Notes: generated by a model from the sequence alone, not told the origin. DNA of 54,004 nt from Clostridiaceae bacterium (GCA_012523705.1 JAAYTU010000040.1:1-54004); one strand, 5' to 3'. Counted from the stretch's first letter, positions 32,352-42,849 are shown. Numbers and translations are program-made.

Positions 32352-35183
32352 TTGATAAATATACCCGAAAATAATTATATAAAAATCAGGGGTGCCTCTG
32401 AAAACAATCTAAAGCATATTGATATAGATATCCCAAAGAATAAGCTTGTGGTACTGACCGGAATCAGTGGGTCGGGCAAGTCTTCCCTTGCCTTTGATAC
32501 CATTTATGCCGATGGGCAAAGAAGATACATGGAATCCTTATCTTCATATGCAAGACAGTTTATGGGGCAGATGAAGAAACCTGATGTGCTTAGCATTGAA
32601 GGTGTTTCGCCGGCCATCTCAATATCCCAGAAGTCTACGAGCCATAATCCCCGCTCTACAGTCGGAACAGTTACTGAAATCTACGATTATCTAAGGCTGT
32701 TATACGCAAGAGTGGGTACACCCCACTGTACTGAATGTGGTAAAGAGATAAAAAGTCAATCAGTAGATCAAATGGTTGAGCAGATTATGTCGTTGCCTGA
32801 GGGTACAAAAATTCTGCTTCTTGCTCCTGTAGTCAGAGGCAGAAAGGGCCAGCATGAAAAAGTACTGGAGCAGGCTCGTAAGAGCGGTTATGTACGGGTG
32901 TTTGTTGATGGCAAGCAGTATGATTTATCTGAAGAGATAATACTTGAAAAGAATAATAAGCATGATATCGAGCTTATTGTAGACCGCCTCATTATTAGGC
33001 CGGGGATTGAATCCCGTTTAGCAGATTCAATAGAAAGCGTTTTCAGATTGACTGATGGTATTGTAATGGTTGATGTGATCGGTCAGGAAAGAATGACATT
33101 AAGCCAGAAGTTTGCCTGTACTGACTGTGGAGTAAGTATCAATGATATCGAACCTAGGAGCTTTTCTTTCAACAATCCATATGGGGCATGCCCTGAATGT
33201 TCGGGTATTGGTTATATGATGCATTTTGATGAGGACTTGATGATTCCTGATAAAAGCCTGAGCATTAATGAAGGAGCTATTGCAGTTTATGGCTGGCAGG
33301 CCGCTCATAAGAAGGGAAGCTGGGCTAATTCGGTTCTGGAAGCACTTTCAAAGGAGTTTAACTTCTCCTTGGATGTACCCTATGAGTCATACCCGAAGGA
33401 AATAAGGGATCTGCTTCTTTATGGCACCGACCGTTCTGTTACTTTCTACTACGAAGGAAGATGGGGCGATAGGGTTCATGATCTGACATTTAAAGGTATT
33501 ATTAATAGTGTAGAAAAGTATTATAGGGAAACGGGTTCAGCGAATTCCAAGCAGGAATTTGAATCCTATATGCGCATTACTCCCTGCCAACTTTGCAATG
33601 GACAAAGGCTGAAAAAGGAGTCCTTGGCTGTTACGGTAGCAGATAAAAACATATATGAAATCACAGATATGTCTATAAAGAATCTATATAAGTTCATAGA
33701 TGATATTAAATTAACCGATTTTCAGATGACCATTGCAAATCAGATATTAAGGGAGATTAAGGCCAGACTAGGGTTTCTGGTTGAGGTGGGCCTTGATTAC
33801 ATAACATTATCAAGGTCTACCGGAACACTCTCAGGTGGTGAGCTGCAGCGCATAAGGCTGGCTACGCAAATTGGATCAGGGCTGACAGGCGTGGATTATA
33901 TACTGGACGAACCTAGTATCGGCCTGCATCAGAGGGATAATGACAAGCTGTTAAATGCTCTGAAAAAACTTAGGGATTTAGGTAACAGTGTTATAGTCGT
34001 TGAGCATGACGAGGATACCATGCGGGAGGCTGACTACATTGTTGATATAGGTCCGGGGGCAGGTGATAGAGGTGGCCAGGTAATAGCCTGTGGAACGGCT
34101 CAGGAGCTTATGAAAAATCCGGAATCTATCACAGGGGCCTATTTAAGCGGTAAGCTTTCAATTCCAGTTCCGAAGCAGCGTAGGGTATCAAAGGAATACT
34201 TAACAGTATTTGGAGCAAGGGAGAATAATCTTAAAAATATTGATGTAGCATTTCCGATTGGTGTCTTTACCTGTGTAACTGGTGTATCGGGGTCAGGTAA
34301 AAGCTCCCTTGTTAATGAAATTTTATACAAGTCACTTGCAAGGAAGCTGAATCGTGCCAGGACTATTGCCGGAAAGCATGACAGGATTGAGGGAATAGAG
34401 CATCTTGATAAGATTATTGATATAGACCAGAGTCCTATTGGAAGAACTCCTCGTTCAAATCCGGCTACTTATATAGGGGTTTTTGACTTAATCAGAGATT
34501 TGTTTGCATCAACAACCGAAGCGAAGATGAGAGGTTATTCCAAGGGCCGCTTCAGCTTTAATGTCAGTGGCGGGCGCTGTGAGGCATGTAAAGGTGATGG
34601 AACTGTCAAGGTAGAGATGCACTTTTTGCCTGATGTATACGTGCCTTGTGAGGTATGTAACGGTAAGAGATATAACAGGGAAACCTTAGAGGTGCACTAT
34701 AAGGGGAAAAACATTTATGAGGTTTTGGAAATGAGAGTAGAAGAGGCTCTTGAGTTCTTTGGCAATTTCCAGGCCATCAAGAGGAAGATACAGACCCTTT
34801 ATGATGTGGGGTTATCCTATATTAAGCTTGGACAACCTTCTACCACGCTTTCTGGTGGTGAAGCACAGCGAATTAAGCTCTCCGCCGAACTGAGCCGAAC
34901 GAGTACAGGAAAAACAATATATCTTCTTGATGAACCCACCACCGGACTTCATTTTGCAGATGTCAGCAAGCTGATAAATGTGTTGCAGGAGCTTGTAGAC
35001 AAAGGCAATACCGTTATCGTAATAGAACATAATTTAGATGTAATAAAGACTGCTGATTATATTATCGATCTCGGCCCTGAAGGCGGAGATGATGGTGGAT
35101 ATGTGTTTGCAAAGGGCACACCTGAGGAGGTAATGGAGGTTTCTGATTCATACACAGGCCAGTACCTCAAAAGACACATTTAA
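32352..35183 (+). CDS. uvrA: Excinuclease ABC subunit A
   Basis: This is the DNA damage-recognition ATPase of nucleotide excision repair, which loads UvrB. The 943-residue protein has two ABC modules: Walker [11 protein letters not shown] near residue 37 and [11 protein letters not shown] near residue 643, and signatures [11 protein letters not shown] and [10 protein letters not shown]. Zinc fingers CTECGKE / CTDCG, and CEACKGDG...CEVCNGKR are also present. The start is TTG at 32352, four or five bases after GGAGAAGGGA; no good ATG is available. uvrB and uvrC are not in the window; uvrA stands alone here. Confidence 0.97.
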   Translation: MINIPENNYIKIRGASENNLKHIDIDIPKNKLVVLTGISGSGKSSLAFDTIYADGQRRYMESLSSYARQFMGQMKKPDVLSIEGVSPAISISQKSTSHNPRSTVGTVTEIYDYLRLLYARVGTPHCTECGKEIKSQSVDQMVEQIMSLPEGTKILLLAPVVRGRKGQHEKVLEQARKSGYVRVFVDGKQYDLSEEIILEKNNKHDIELIVDRLIIRPGIESRLADSIESVFRLTDGIVMVDVIGQERMTLSQKFACTDCGVSINDIEPRSFSFNNPYGACPECSGIGYMMHFDEDLMIPDKSLSINEGAIAVYGWQAAHKKGSWANSVLEALSKEFNFSLDVPYESYPKEIRDLLLYGTDRSVTFYYEGRWGDRVHDLTFKGIINSVEKYYRETGSANSKQEFESYMRITPCQLCNGQRLKKESLAVTVADKNIYEITDMSIKNLYKFIDDIKLTDFQMTIANQILREIKARLGFLVEVGLDYITLSRSTGTLSGGELQRIRLATQIGSGLTGVDYILDEPSIGLHQRDNDKLLNALKKLRDLGNSVIVVEHDEDTMREADYIVDIGPGAGDRGGQVIACGTAQELMKNPESITGAYLSGKLSIPVPKQRRVSKEYLTVFGARENNLKNIDVAFPIGVFTCVTGVSGSGKSSLVNEILYKSLARKLNRARTIAGKHDRIEGIEHLDKIIDIDQSPIGRTPRSNPATYIGVFDLIRDLFASTTEAKMRGYSKGRFSFNVSGGRCEACKGDGTVKVEMHFLPDVYVPCEVCNGKRYNRETLEVHYKGKNIYEVLEMRVEEALEFFGNFQAIKRKIQTLYDVGLSYIKLGQPSTTLSGGEAQRIKLSAELSRTSTGKTIYLLDEPTTGLHFADVSKLINVLQELVDKGNTVIVIEHNLDVIKTADYIIDLGPEGGDDGGYVFAKGTPEEVMEVSDSYTGQYLKRHI

Positions 35184-35200
35184 CTCAAGCGGACTGCCCT

Positions 35201-35416
35201 TTTGTGTTTTGCAACCCTCCCCACTTTGTATACTTTTTGGGGTCAAACTGGTTCTTACGCGTTCCTTAAGCTGTGTGACTGCTGCCATTTAAAGCGGAGC
35301 ATGGATTGCGAAGCGGGCGCGACTAAAAACCGGATGTTTTTCCGAAGCGCTAAATGGTAGCAGGCACTCAGCCGCTACATGAAGTTGCAACACACAGAAG
35401 GATCGTCCCTCTGTGT
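35201..35416. repeat. About 215-base structured intergenic element with nested inverted repeats
   Basis: Outer arms are GTGTTTTGCAAC (35204-35215) and GTTGCAACACAC (35384-35395). Middle arms are CTGCTGCCATTTAAAGCG (35279-35296) and CGCTAAATGGTAGCAG (35348-35363). An inner hairpin is AAAAAC (35325-35330)/GTTTTT. A final hairpin, CACAGAAGGA/TCCCTCTGTG (35393-35415), belongs to the short palindromic repeat family. No reading frame or transposase is seen. It may be a miniature element or a structured RNA. Confidence 0.55.
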
Positions 35417-35441
35417 TCTTGAAAAAAGATAGAATTATGTG

Positions 35442-35470
35442 TTGACAAATAGCTTTAATTGAGTTAATGT
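35442..35470 (+). promoter_or_regulatory. Candidate promoter of the amino-acid ABC importer
   Basis: A perfect TTGACA (35442-35447) is followed 17 bases on by TAATGT (35465-35470). TATATT at 35470-35475 is too far. The -10 is uncertain. Confidence 0.4.
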
Positions 35471-35531
35471 ATATTTATGCATATTAACGAATAATAGTGT
35501 ATAAATATTCAATTTACAGGAGGATGTATTC

Positions 35532-36383
35532 ATGAAGAAGATTATTTCACTTTCACTGGTTATGGTAATGATTCTCGTTACATTAGCCGGATGTGGCGGT
35601 CAAAAGGCTGGTGACTCACAGGTTAAGGTCATTGATATTCAGCTGACACAAGAGGAATATGCTTTTGGCGTTGACAAGAATCAACCTGAGCTTCTCGACG
35701 AGGTTAATAAATTCATTGCTAAAATTCAGGAAGATGGTACATTTACCTCTATCCTTGATAAATATTTCGGCGATGGAACACCTGAACCTGTTACATCTGG
35801 CACATTGGATCCTTCCAAGGATCAGCTTGTTGTAGCTACAAATGCTGCATTTGAGCCATTTGAGTATATGGCTGGCGATAAGTACTATGGCATTGACATG
35901 GAAATCGCTAAATTACTTGCTGATTATCTTGGGAAAGAGCTTGTAATCAGCAATATGGAATTTGATTCTGTTTGTCTTTCAATCGGCCAGAGCAAAGCTG
36001 ATATAGCAATGTCAGGTCTGACAATAAAAGAAGACAGAAAAGAATATGTGAACTTTACAAATAAATACTATGATGCAGCTCAGAAGCTTATTGTAAAAGC
36101 TAGTGAGACTACCTTTGATAATTGCAAAACAGCGGCTGATGTAGAGGCTATTTTATCAAAGTACGATAAAAACACAAAGATAGGTGTTCAAAATGGTACA
36201 ACCGGACAATTCTATGTTCAGGGAGATGAAGACTGGGGCTTTGCTGGATATAATGTTGAGTGCGTAGGCTACAAAGCAGGTTCTCTGGCAGTTCAGGATA
36301 TGTTAAATGGCAATATAGAATTTGTTATTATTGACGAGGCTCCTGCAGAAAGCATTGCAAAAGCAATCAATGCTCTCAACTGA
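35532..36383 (+). CDS. Amino-acid ABC transporter substrate-binding lipoprotein, circularly permuted
   Basis: This 283-residue lipoprotein has a type II signal peptide with lipobox LAGC (Cys21). It binds a polar amino acid outside the cell for the permease and ATPase that follow. The SBP_bac_3 core starts near residue 98 (LVVATNAAFEPFEY, YYGIDMEIAKLLADYLGK) and stops at VIIDEAPAESIAKAINALN, where normal members continue. The missing C-terminal segment, of the type L-T-x-E-E-Y-A-x-x-V...NKFIAKIQEDGTFTSILDKYFG, is instead found at residues 33-81, before the core. This looks like a circular permutation. AGGAGG precedes the ATG. The ligand cannot be deduced. Confidence 0.9.
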   Translation: MKKIISLSLVMVMILVTLAGCGGQKAGDSQVKVIDIQLTQEEYAFGVDKNQPELLDEVNKFIAKIQEDGTFTSILDKYFGDGTPEPVTSGTLDPSKDQLVVATNAAFEPFEYMAGDKYYGIDMEIAKLLADYLGKELVISNMEFDSVCLSIGQSKADIAMSGLTIKEDRKEYVNFTNKYYDAAQKLIVKASETTFDNCKTAADVEAILSKYDKNTKIGVQNGTTGQFYVQGDEDWGFAGYNVECVGYKAGSLAVQDMLNGNIEFVIIDEAPAESIAKAINALN

Positions 36384-36425
36384 TTATTTGGTCAGCATCA
36401 GGATATTACATAATTAACATATGGA

Positions 36426-36487
36426 CTATCTTAGGATTATTAGACTGATTTTCAGATGCGCTCTATCAATCCTAAGATAGCCTTTTT
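36426..36487 (+). terminator. Terminator or attenuator between binding protein and permease genes
   Basis: CTATCTTAGGATT (36426-36438) pairs perfectly with AATCCTAAGATAG (36468-36480), with a 29-base loop, followed by CCTTTTTA. Partial read-through would give more binding protein than permease. Confidence 0.75.
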
Positions 36488-36583
36488 AATGTTTATGGTA
36501 AAAAAACAAGAATTATCGTATCTTATGTGTTATTATTGTTGTATAATTGCATGTGAATTATTATGAGATAAAAGGAAAGTGCT

Positions 36584-37294
36584 ATGGGAAGTTTCGAAAG
36601 AAAAATTGCGAAGTTTTGGGAGATTTTCATTGAATATGATGGATACAAAAGGGTTCTTACAGGCTTACAAAACACTTTATATATAGCGATTGTAGGCTTG
36701 GCCATAGGAATAGTAATTGGTACAATTATTGCTATTATTGAAGTCATTCCAAAGTATAAAAAATTACCCAGAGTATTAAATGGTATATGTAAGTTTTATG
36801 TAGCCTTATTCAGAGGATCACCTGTTGTTGTTCAGTTATTGGTCTTCTATTATGTTGTTTTCCCTTTGCTGGGATTAAACATTCCGGCCGTAAATGTTTG
36901 TGTACTTGTATTTGGATTGAACAGTGCAGCATATGTATCGGAAATAATGAGAGGTGGAATCATGTCGGTTGATTCGGGGCAGATGGAGGCAGCCAGAGCA
37001 GTCGGTTTAAGTTATGGTGTCTCGATGCTGAAGGTTATTGTTCCACAAGCTGTTAAGAATATCCTGCCTACCTTAGGAAACGAATTTATTGCACTGATTA
37101 AAGAAACCTCTGTAGTAAGTTTTGTCGGAGCCGCCGATTTATATGTGGCCTTTAATTATATTGGTACTAACAGCTATGAATTTATGGTCCCATACCTTGT
37201 AATGGCACTTATTTATATTGTATTGGTTGCGATAATTGCATTTTTAGTAAAAATCATGGAAAGGAGCCTAAGAAAAAGTGATAGACGTAATTGA
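36584..37294 (+). CDS. Amino-acid ABC transporter permease (HisM/GlnP type)
   Basis: This 236-residue inner-membrane subunit has about five hydrophobic segments, beginning [21 protein letters not shown]. The EAA loop [28 protein letters not shown] contacts the ATPase. [16 protein letters not shown] is a second family mark. AAAGGAAAG lies a few bases before the ATG. The 3' end overlaps the ATPase gene by 17 bases. Only one permease gene is present, so the channel is probably a homodimer. Confidence 0.94.
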   Translation: MGSFERKIAKFWEIFIEYDGYKRVLTGLQNTLYIAIVGLAIGIVIGTIIAIIEVIPKYKKLPRVLNGICKFYVALFRGSPVVVQLLVFYYVVFPLLGLNIPAVNVCVLVFGLNSAAYVSEIMRGGIMSVDSGQMEAARAVGLSYGVSMLKVIVPQAVKNILPTLGNEFIALIKETSVVSFVGAADLYVAFNYIGTNSYEFMVPYLVMALIYIVLVAIIAFLVKIMERSLRKSDRRN

Positions 37295-38102
37295 TTTAAA
37301 GAAGCATTTTGGCGAGTTTCAAGCTCTAAAGGGTATTACAACTACTATACACGAGGGCGAGAAGGTCGCAGTAATAGGCCCCTCCGGAAGTGGGAAGAGT
37401 ACATTCCTACGTTGTCTCAATTGTCTTGAGGACCCTACCAGTGGTGATATTGTCTTTGACGGTGTAAACATAGCTGATTTCAAGGTTGATATTAATATTC
37501 ACCGTCGCAAGATGGGAATGGTCTTTCAACAGTTTAATTTATTTAATAATAAAACAGTCATAGAAAATATAATGATGGCTCCTTTATATATCAAAAAACA
37601 GGAGCTGCGTTCACTGAAGCTGAAAAATTTTTTCATAAAAATCACAAATATCTTTACTAAAAATAAGAAAAATCTTTATGAGATAGATAAAGCCAAGAGT
37701 CAAATTGTTGAAGAGGTAAGGGAAAATGCCCTGCGCCTTCTTAAAAGGATAGGGCTGGAGGATAAGGCCGATGTTTACCCCTCCACACTTTCGGGAGGAC
37801 AAAAGCAACGAATAGCAATTGTTCGTGCCCTTGCCATGAATCCGAAGGTAATCCTTTTTGACGAGCCCACATCTGCACTGGACCCTGAGATGGTAGGAGA
37901 GGTTCTTGATCTTATCAAGCAGCTGGCAGATGAAGGAATGACATTGGTTATTGTTACTCACGAGATGGGATTTGCCAGAGAGGTGGCAACCCGAGTAATC
38001 TTCATGGATGAAGGCATGATTGTCGAGGAAAACACCCCTGAAGAAATATTTACAAATCCCCAGAATCCCAGAACAAAGGCCTTCTTGTCAAAGGTTCTTT
38101 GA
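37278..38102 (+). CDS. Amino-acid ABC transporter ATPase, with an extra insert
   Basis: This 274-residue ATPase has Walker [11 protein letters not shown]-loop [11 protein letters not shown], signature LSGGQKQR, Walker [15 protein letters not shown] and switch His in VTHEMGF. It energises the importer of the two preceding genes. Between the Q-loop and the signature it carries about 30 extra Lys-rich residues (about 113-145; [18 protein letters not shown]) absent from typical 240-residue GlnQ-like proteins. The start is GTG at 37278, after AAAGGAG, overlapping the permease gene. Confidence 0.94.
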   Translation: MIDVIDLKKHFGEFQALKGITTTIHEGEKVAVIGPSGSGKSTFLRCLNCLEDPTSGDIVFDGVNIADFKVDINIHRRKMGMVFQQFNLFNNKTVIENIMMAPLYIKKQELRSLKLKNFFIKITNIFTKNKKNLYEIDKAKSQIVEEVRENALRLLKRIGLEDKADVYPSTLSGGQKQRIAIVRALAMNPKVILFDEPTSALDPEMVGEVLDLIKQLADEGMTLVIVTHEMGFAREVATRVIFMDEGMIVEENTPEEIFTNPQNPRTKAFLSKVL

Positions 38103-38163
38103 TATAATTCAATAATTAGCCGCATCTTAAGGAAGACTAAACTCTTTCGAGGTGAATGCAGAA

Positions 38164-40113
38164 GTGAATAATTCAAAACAACGCATAAAGACACTTTTTG
38201 TCTGCATTTTGTTGACCGTATTCTGTTCTTCATTAATAGTATCTGAGGTTGATACTTTTGCAGACAACAGATCATACGAAATTTATGAGTATACAATTAA
38301 TGTTGCAGTTAACACTGATGGATCGGCCGATATTGAAGAAATTATCAGATATGATTTTCACGGAAGTTTTAATGGAGTTTACCGTGATATAGATTTTTCA
38401 CGAACTGATGGTATTACTAATTTTCGGATATATGTTATAAACATGGACGGGAGTTTTAATGAAATAATACCTTCATCAGAAAATAATGAAAGCAAAGATG
38501 GAACCTATACTGATTATATTGCGGAATACGGAATAAGTCCCTATTCAGAAACCATTGCAAAGTATAAAGTCTATGAAAAATCCTACAATGAGAGGAAAAC
38601 CTTTGTATACCAGTACCGGTTCAATAATGTAGTTACTAAATACGATGATATAGCAGAATTCAACAGAAAAATAGTTGATTCAAATTGGGATGTTCCTCTT
38701 AATAATATTACCATCAATATTACTCTGCCGCGGGGGGCTTCTAAGGAAGAAATCAAGGTTTTCGGCCATGGCTCCCTTTTAGGAGAATCAGAGATAATTA
38801 ATGGACAAAAAGTAGTATTTACTGTTCCATATGTCATGCCGGGAGAAATGGTTGAAACTCTGGTTTTATTCCCTACACATCTGGTCCCCGAGGCCATGCA
38901 GATAGTTTCCAAGGAAGCACTTCCAGGAATATTGGAGAATGAAAGAACATTAGCCGAGGAGGCAAATGAGCAAAGGGAAGTGGCCAGAAGGGAATTAGAA
39001 AGGGAACAGACTTTTAATATAATAGGTACGGCACTTGTTGGATTTCTAACGGTATTATGGGTAGCCTTGTTTATTTATGTTTATAATAAATATGATAAAG
39101 AACTTGAGAGTGATTTTAAGCAAAAGTATTACAGAGAACTGCCCGAAAATTACACTCCTGCAGAAATGTCCTGCCTTATGTCTATGGGACACATTAATAC
39201 AAAGGATATTACTGCGACATTGATGGATTTAGTAAGGAAAAGATATTTGATTCTTACTACTGAAAGGGTTGTAAAAAAGAGATTAATATTGCAAGATAAG
39301 CAAATTGAGTCTTACGCAGTTTCAATTAATCCAAATGCCCCCAGCTCTGCTTACTTAAAGAGGCATGAGGAATTTCTAATTGAATGGTTTATCCATAGGC
39401 TGGGAGATGGAAATACTATTATTTTAGACAACATCTCGGATTATACCAAAAGTGAGAGAAATGCCACTAAATTTTGTAAGGACTATAGATCTTTCAGTGA
39501 CCTCGCTACTAAGGAGGCTGAAAAACTTAATTTTTTTGATAAATCAAGCGACAAAGGTAAATTTATTATTAGAATAGCCGCTATAATGTACTTTATTATT
39601 GCATTTGTCATACTATTTATTTTTGAGACCTCTTGGGCTCTAATTCTGTTATTTATATCTATATTTACATTTATCTACTCAGTGACAATCAATAAAAGGA
39701 CGCGTTACGGTAATGAACAAAAGGCCAAATGGACTGCTTTCAGGAACTTTCTGAAGGACTTTAGCCGGCTGGACAAGGCAGGATTGCCTTCAATTGTCAT
39801 CTGGGAGCACTACCTTGTTTATGCTATTTCCTTAGGAGTTGCCAAGGAGGTTATTAAGCAATTACCATTGGTTATTAGCGAGTATGATTATAATGACGGC
39901 AATTTAACTTTTTTAAGCGGTTATGGCAGTTCTATAGTATTCACGGATTTTACTCATGTGCTTGATTCAACCATATCCTCGGTCACTAATGCAATCGATA
40001 ATGCCATGAATGTTGCTAATTCCACATTATCTTCTTCATCAGGCAGCGGTGGCGGTTTTAGCGGTGGAAGCTCAGGCGGCGGAGGCGGCGGAGGCGGCGG
40101 TGGAGCATTCTGA
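38164..40113 (+). CDS. DUF2207-family membrane protein, paralogue 1
   Basis: A membrane protein of about 649 residues with an N-terminal signal or anchor (RIKTLFVCILLTVFCSSLIVS), an extracytoplasmic beta-rich DUF2207 domain (about 35-250; YTINVAVNTDGSADIEEIIRYDFHGSFNGVYRDIDF), a membrane helix near 280-300, a cytoplasmic domain, two more helices near 460-500, and a Gly-rich end (GGGFSGGSSGGGG...AF). Function is unknown; the family often occurs with LemA. GTG at 38164 is chosen because GAGGTG lies about 9 bases upstream; an earlier GTG at 38152 overlaps that site. Confidence 0.88.
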   Translation: MNNSKQRIKTLFVCILLTVFCSSLIVSEVDTFADNRSYEIYEYTINVAVNTDGSADIEEIIRYDFHGSFNGVYRDIDFSRTDGITNFRIYVINMDGSFNEIIPSSENNESKDGTYTDYIAEYGISPYSETIAKYKVYEKSYNERKTFVYQYRFNNVVTKYDDIAEFNRKIVDSNWDVPLNNITINITLPRGASKEEIKVFGHGSLLGESEIINGQKVVFTVPYVMPGEMVETLVLFPTHLVPEAMQIVSKEALPGILENERTLAEEANEQREVARRELEREQTFNIIGTALVGFLTVLWVALFIYVYNKYDKELESDFKQKYYRELPENYTPAEMSCLMSMGHINTKDITATLMDLVRKRYLILTTERVVKKRLILQDKQIESYAVSINPNAPSSAYLKRHEEFLIEWFIHRLGDGNTIILDNISDYTKSERNATKFCKDYRSFSDLATKEAEKLNFFDKSSDKGKFIIRIAAIMYFIIAFVILFIFETSWALILLFISIFTFIYSVTINKRTRYGNEQKAKWTAFRNFLKDFSRLDKAGLPSIVIWEHYLVYAISLGVAKEVIKQLPLVISEYDYNDGNLTFLSGYGSSIVFTDFTHVLDSTISSVTNAIDNAMNVANSTLSSSSGSGGGFSGGSSGGGGGGGGGGAF

Positions 40114-40195
40114 TAAAGCTGTAATCATTAAGCAATGTTCTATGATTAGTTTTTTACGGCAATGCCGTTAATAATAATTAGGAGGGACTGATATT

Positions 40196-40741
40196 ATGTG
40201 GTGGATAGCATTAATTGTAGTTGCAGTTATATTACTGTATGTAGTGGCAACATACAATTCTCTTGTGCAAAAGAGAAACAAGGTCAGGAATTCATGGAGC
40301 CAGATTGATGTGCAACTTAAAAGACGATTTGATCTAATCCCTAATCTCCTTGAGACGGTAAAGGGATATGCGGCACACGAAAAGGAAACCTTGCAGGCTG
40401 TTAACGAGGCAAGGTCTAAGTATATGTCGGCCGGGAATCATCAGGAAGCTATTGATGCCGATTCGGCTCTCACAAAGGGCCTTGGGCGACTGTTCGCAGT
40501 AGCAGAGGCATATCCGGAGCTAAAGTCCAACACCAACTTTATGGAATTACAGGGAGAGCTGAAAAATACAGAGGATAAAATCGGCTTTGCCAGACAATTC
40601 TACAATGATGTGGTCATGGACTACAACAATACAGTTGAAATGATTCCTTCAAGTATTATTGCAGGATTATTTAAGTTTATTCCCGAAGAATTTATCCAGA
40701 TTGATGAAGCAGAAGCTGTGAATCCCCAGGTAAAGTTCTGA
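40196..40741 (+). CDS. lemA: LemA-family protein
   Basis: This 181-residue protein has one N-terminal membrane helix (about 3-20; WIALIVVAVILLYVV), with a short outside tail, and a helical-bundle LemA domain (VQKRNKVRNSWSQIDVQLKRRFDLIPNLLETVKGYAAHE, then FARQFYNDVVMDYN). The biochemical role of LemA proteins is unknown. It lies between two DUF2207 genes, a recurrent genomic association. GGAGG precedes the ATG. Confidence 0.93.
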   Translation: MWWIALIVVAVILLYVVATYNSLVQKRNKVRNSWSQIDVQLKRRFDLIPNLLETVKGYAAHEKETLQAVNEARSKYMSAGNHQEAIDADSALTKGLGRLFAVAEAYPELKSNTNFMELQGELKNTEDKIGFARQFYNDVVMDYNNTVEMIPSSIIAGLFKFIPEEFIQIDEAEAVNPQVKF

Positions 40742-40776
40742 TTAGACAAAAACCAGTTTCAGCATTAGTTTGAAGA

Positions 40777-40808
40777 CCTATTACCAGGCCAACTAGTATG
40801 GTAATAGG
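40777..40808 (+). repeat. Inverted repeat between lemA and the second DUF2207 gene
   Basis: CCTATTACCA (40777-40786) and TGGTAATAGG (40799-40808) pair perfectly around 12 bases, without a T run. A weak attenuator or processing site is possible. Confidence 0.6.
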
Positions 40809-40835
40809 ATTGTTCCGCAAGCCAGGAGATATTAA

Positions 40836-42743
40836 ATGAAGCATTTTAAATCAAAAAATAGAGTATTTGTTTTCATCGTGGTTTTGCTCATATCCTTTTT
40901 TTCACCTTTGTCCCATGTAGTTGCTCATGCTAGGGATTATAAAATTTCTGAGTACATAATCAATGTAGATGTCAGGCCCGACGGTTCTGCCGATATCGAA
41001 GAGTACGTGACCTATGATTTTAGAGGTAAGTTTAATGGAGTGTATAGGGATGTAGATTTTTCTGAAACAGATGGCATCTCAAACGCTAAAGTGTTTGTGG
41101 AAAAGAGTGGAGAGCGCACTGAATCAGAGCTATACTCAACGGACTATGTTAATGATGGACAAACTAATGGAACCCACAATATGGTTATAATAGGAAACAC
41201 AGCGGCATTCAAGGTATTCGAGAAATCTTCCAGTGAAACAAAGACTTTTATTTATAAATATACTTTGGATAATGTTGTTACAAAATATAATGATATAGCT
41301 GAATTCAACAGAAAGATTGTAGATTCCAATTGGGATGTCAGGCTTAATAATGTTACTATAAACATTACCATTCCGGCTGGTGCCAACAGGGAAGATGTGA
41401 GAGTTTTTGGACACGGCCCCTTATTTGGTGAGTCACATATAATCGATGAACGGAATGTGGTTTTTACAGTGCCCTATGTTGATCCTAGAGAAAATGTTGA
41501 AACACTAGTTTTGTTTCCGCCTGAAATTGTCCCTGGAGCACGAAGGACAATAGATGAGGAAGCGTTTGACATGATAATGGCTCGTGAGAAATCTTTTGCC
41601 GAGGAAGCCAATGAATTAAGAGAGGAAGCCAAAAAGATAAATGAAAAAATAGATTTAAGAAGGAAGATTTCTTTCGTTGTCTTTTTGGTTCTTTTTGTTG
41701 GATGGTTTCCAATAGTTTTTGGTTTTTATATCAAACATAAGAAAATCCCAAAAACAAGCTTTGACCAAAAGTATTACAGAGAGCTACCAGGCAATTACAC
41801 TCCTGCCGAGATGAGTTATCTGCTTAACAGGGGACGGGTTTCTGTCGGGGATATGACTGCAACATTGCTTGATTTGGTTCGCAGACGCTATTTGATTCTA
41901 ATGCCTGTGAATGAGCAGGCTCCCAAACCTTCCAGACTAGGAATGTATGAAGATTATATTGTTTCACGAAATCCAGACAAACCGGCTCATCACTTAAAGC
42001 TTCACGAAGAACATTTGGTTCGCTGGTTTATTAATAGGTTAGGCGACCGATACACTGTCAAGCTAAGTCGTATTTGTGATATCAATAATTCTGAAGCACT
42101 CAAATTTAAAGATGATTATGAAAACTGGTCCAATCATGTAAAAACAGAGGCAGAAAAACATAATTTTTTTGAACCAGTTGATAAAAAGCTTTCTGCACTT
42201 GGAAAGAGAATATATGTTTTTTACCTGATTGCATCACTAGTATTGTTTATAACAGGTTCTTCTTTCATACCACTGTCCTTATTTGTTCTAGGTATGGTTA
42301 CTGTTTTTATCACTTACAATCCCAGGAAGTATACTCCCTATGGTGCTGAACAAAGGGCAAGGTGGATGGCATTCAAGAATTTCCTGAAGGATTTTAGTCG
42401 GATGGACAAGGCAACCTTGCCATCAATAGTAATGTGGGAGCATTATCTTGTTTATGCGGTTCCATTGGGAATGGCGGATAAGGTTATAAGCCAGCTTCCC
42501 CTTGTGGTTAATGAAATTGATTTTCAGGATAGCAACCTTACATATATGAGAGTAAATTCAGGGCAAACAGGAAGGGTGGCATTAATCCAGTCAATGCGTT
42601 CAACTACTAATTCTATGAGCTCTTCCATAAGATCCGCATCAAGTACCGGAGGTTCCTCCTCATCATCCTCCGGCAGCGGTGGAGGCTTTAGCGGCGGAAG
42701 CTCAGGTGGCGGCGGAGGCGGCGGAGGAGGTGGCGCCTTCTGA
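40836..42743 (+). CDS. DUF2207-family membrane protein, paralogue 2
   Basis: A 635-residue paralogue of the gene at 38164, with the same order: signal anchor (about 8-28), extracytoplasmic domain (YIINVDVRPDGSADIEEYVTYDFRGKFNGVYRDVDF), membrane helix near 275-295, cytoplasmic domain, two helices near 440-480, and a C-terminal Ser/Gly-rich tail ending in GGGGAF. Shared blocks such as DNVVTKYNDIAEFNRKIVDS show recent duplication, while loops differ. AGGAGA precedes the ATG. It ends the DUF2207-LemA-DUF2207 set. Function is unknown. Confidence 0.88.
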   Translation: MKHFKSKNRVFVFIVVLLISFFSPLSHVVAHARDYKISEYIINVDVRPDGSADIEEYVTYDFRGKFNGVYRDVDFSETDGISNAKVFVEKSGERTESELYSTDYVNDGQTNGTHNMVIIGNTAAFKVFEKSSSETKTFIYKYTLDNVVTKYNDIAEFNRKIVDSNWDVRLNNVTINITIPAGANREDVRVFGHGPLFGESHIIDERNVVFTVPYVDPRENVETLVLFPPEIVPGARRTIDEEAFDMIMAREKSFAEEANELREEAKKINEKIDLRRKISFVVFLVLFVGWFPIVFGFYIKHKKIPKTSFDQKYYRELPGNYTPAEMSYLLNRGRVSVGDMTATLLDLVRRRYLILMPVNEQAPKPSRLGMYEDYIVSRNPDKPAHHLKLHEEHLVRWFINRLGDRYTVKLSRICDINNSEALKFKDDYENWSNHVKTEAEKHNFFEPVDKKLSALGKRIYVFYLIASLVLFITGSSFIPLSLFVLGMVTVFITYNPRKYTPYGAEQRARWMAFKNFLKDFSRMDKATLPSIVMWEHYLVYAVPLGMADKVISQLPLVVNEIDFQDSNLTYMRVNSGQTGRVALIQSMRSTTNSMSSSIRSASSTGGSSSSSSGSGGGFSGGSSGGGGGGGGGGAF

Positions 42744-42849
42744 AAAAACTGCATGAAAGATCCAGCTAGACCACTGCTGTCACAGCATTGTCACTATGAG
42801 AAGAATTCAGTTAATGATAAACGATAGAAATAAAAAACCATAACCAGAC

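Noticed and set aside
42524-42754. Minus-strand Pro-rich reading frame
   Set aside because: It is the complement of the Gly-rich tail codons of the second DUF2207 gene.
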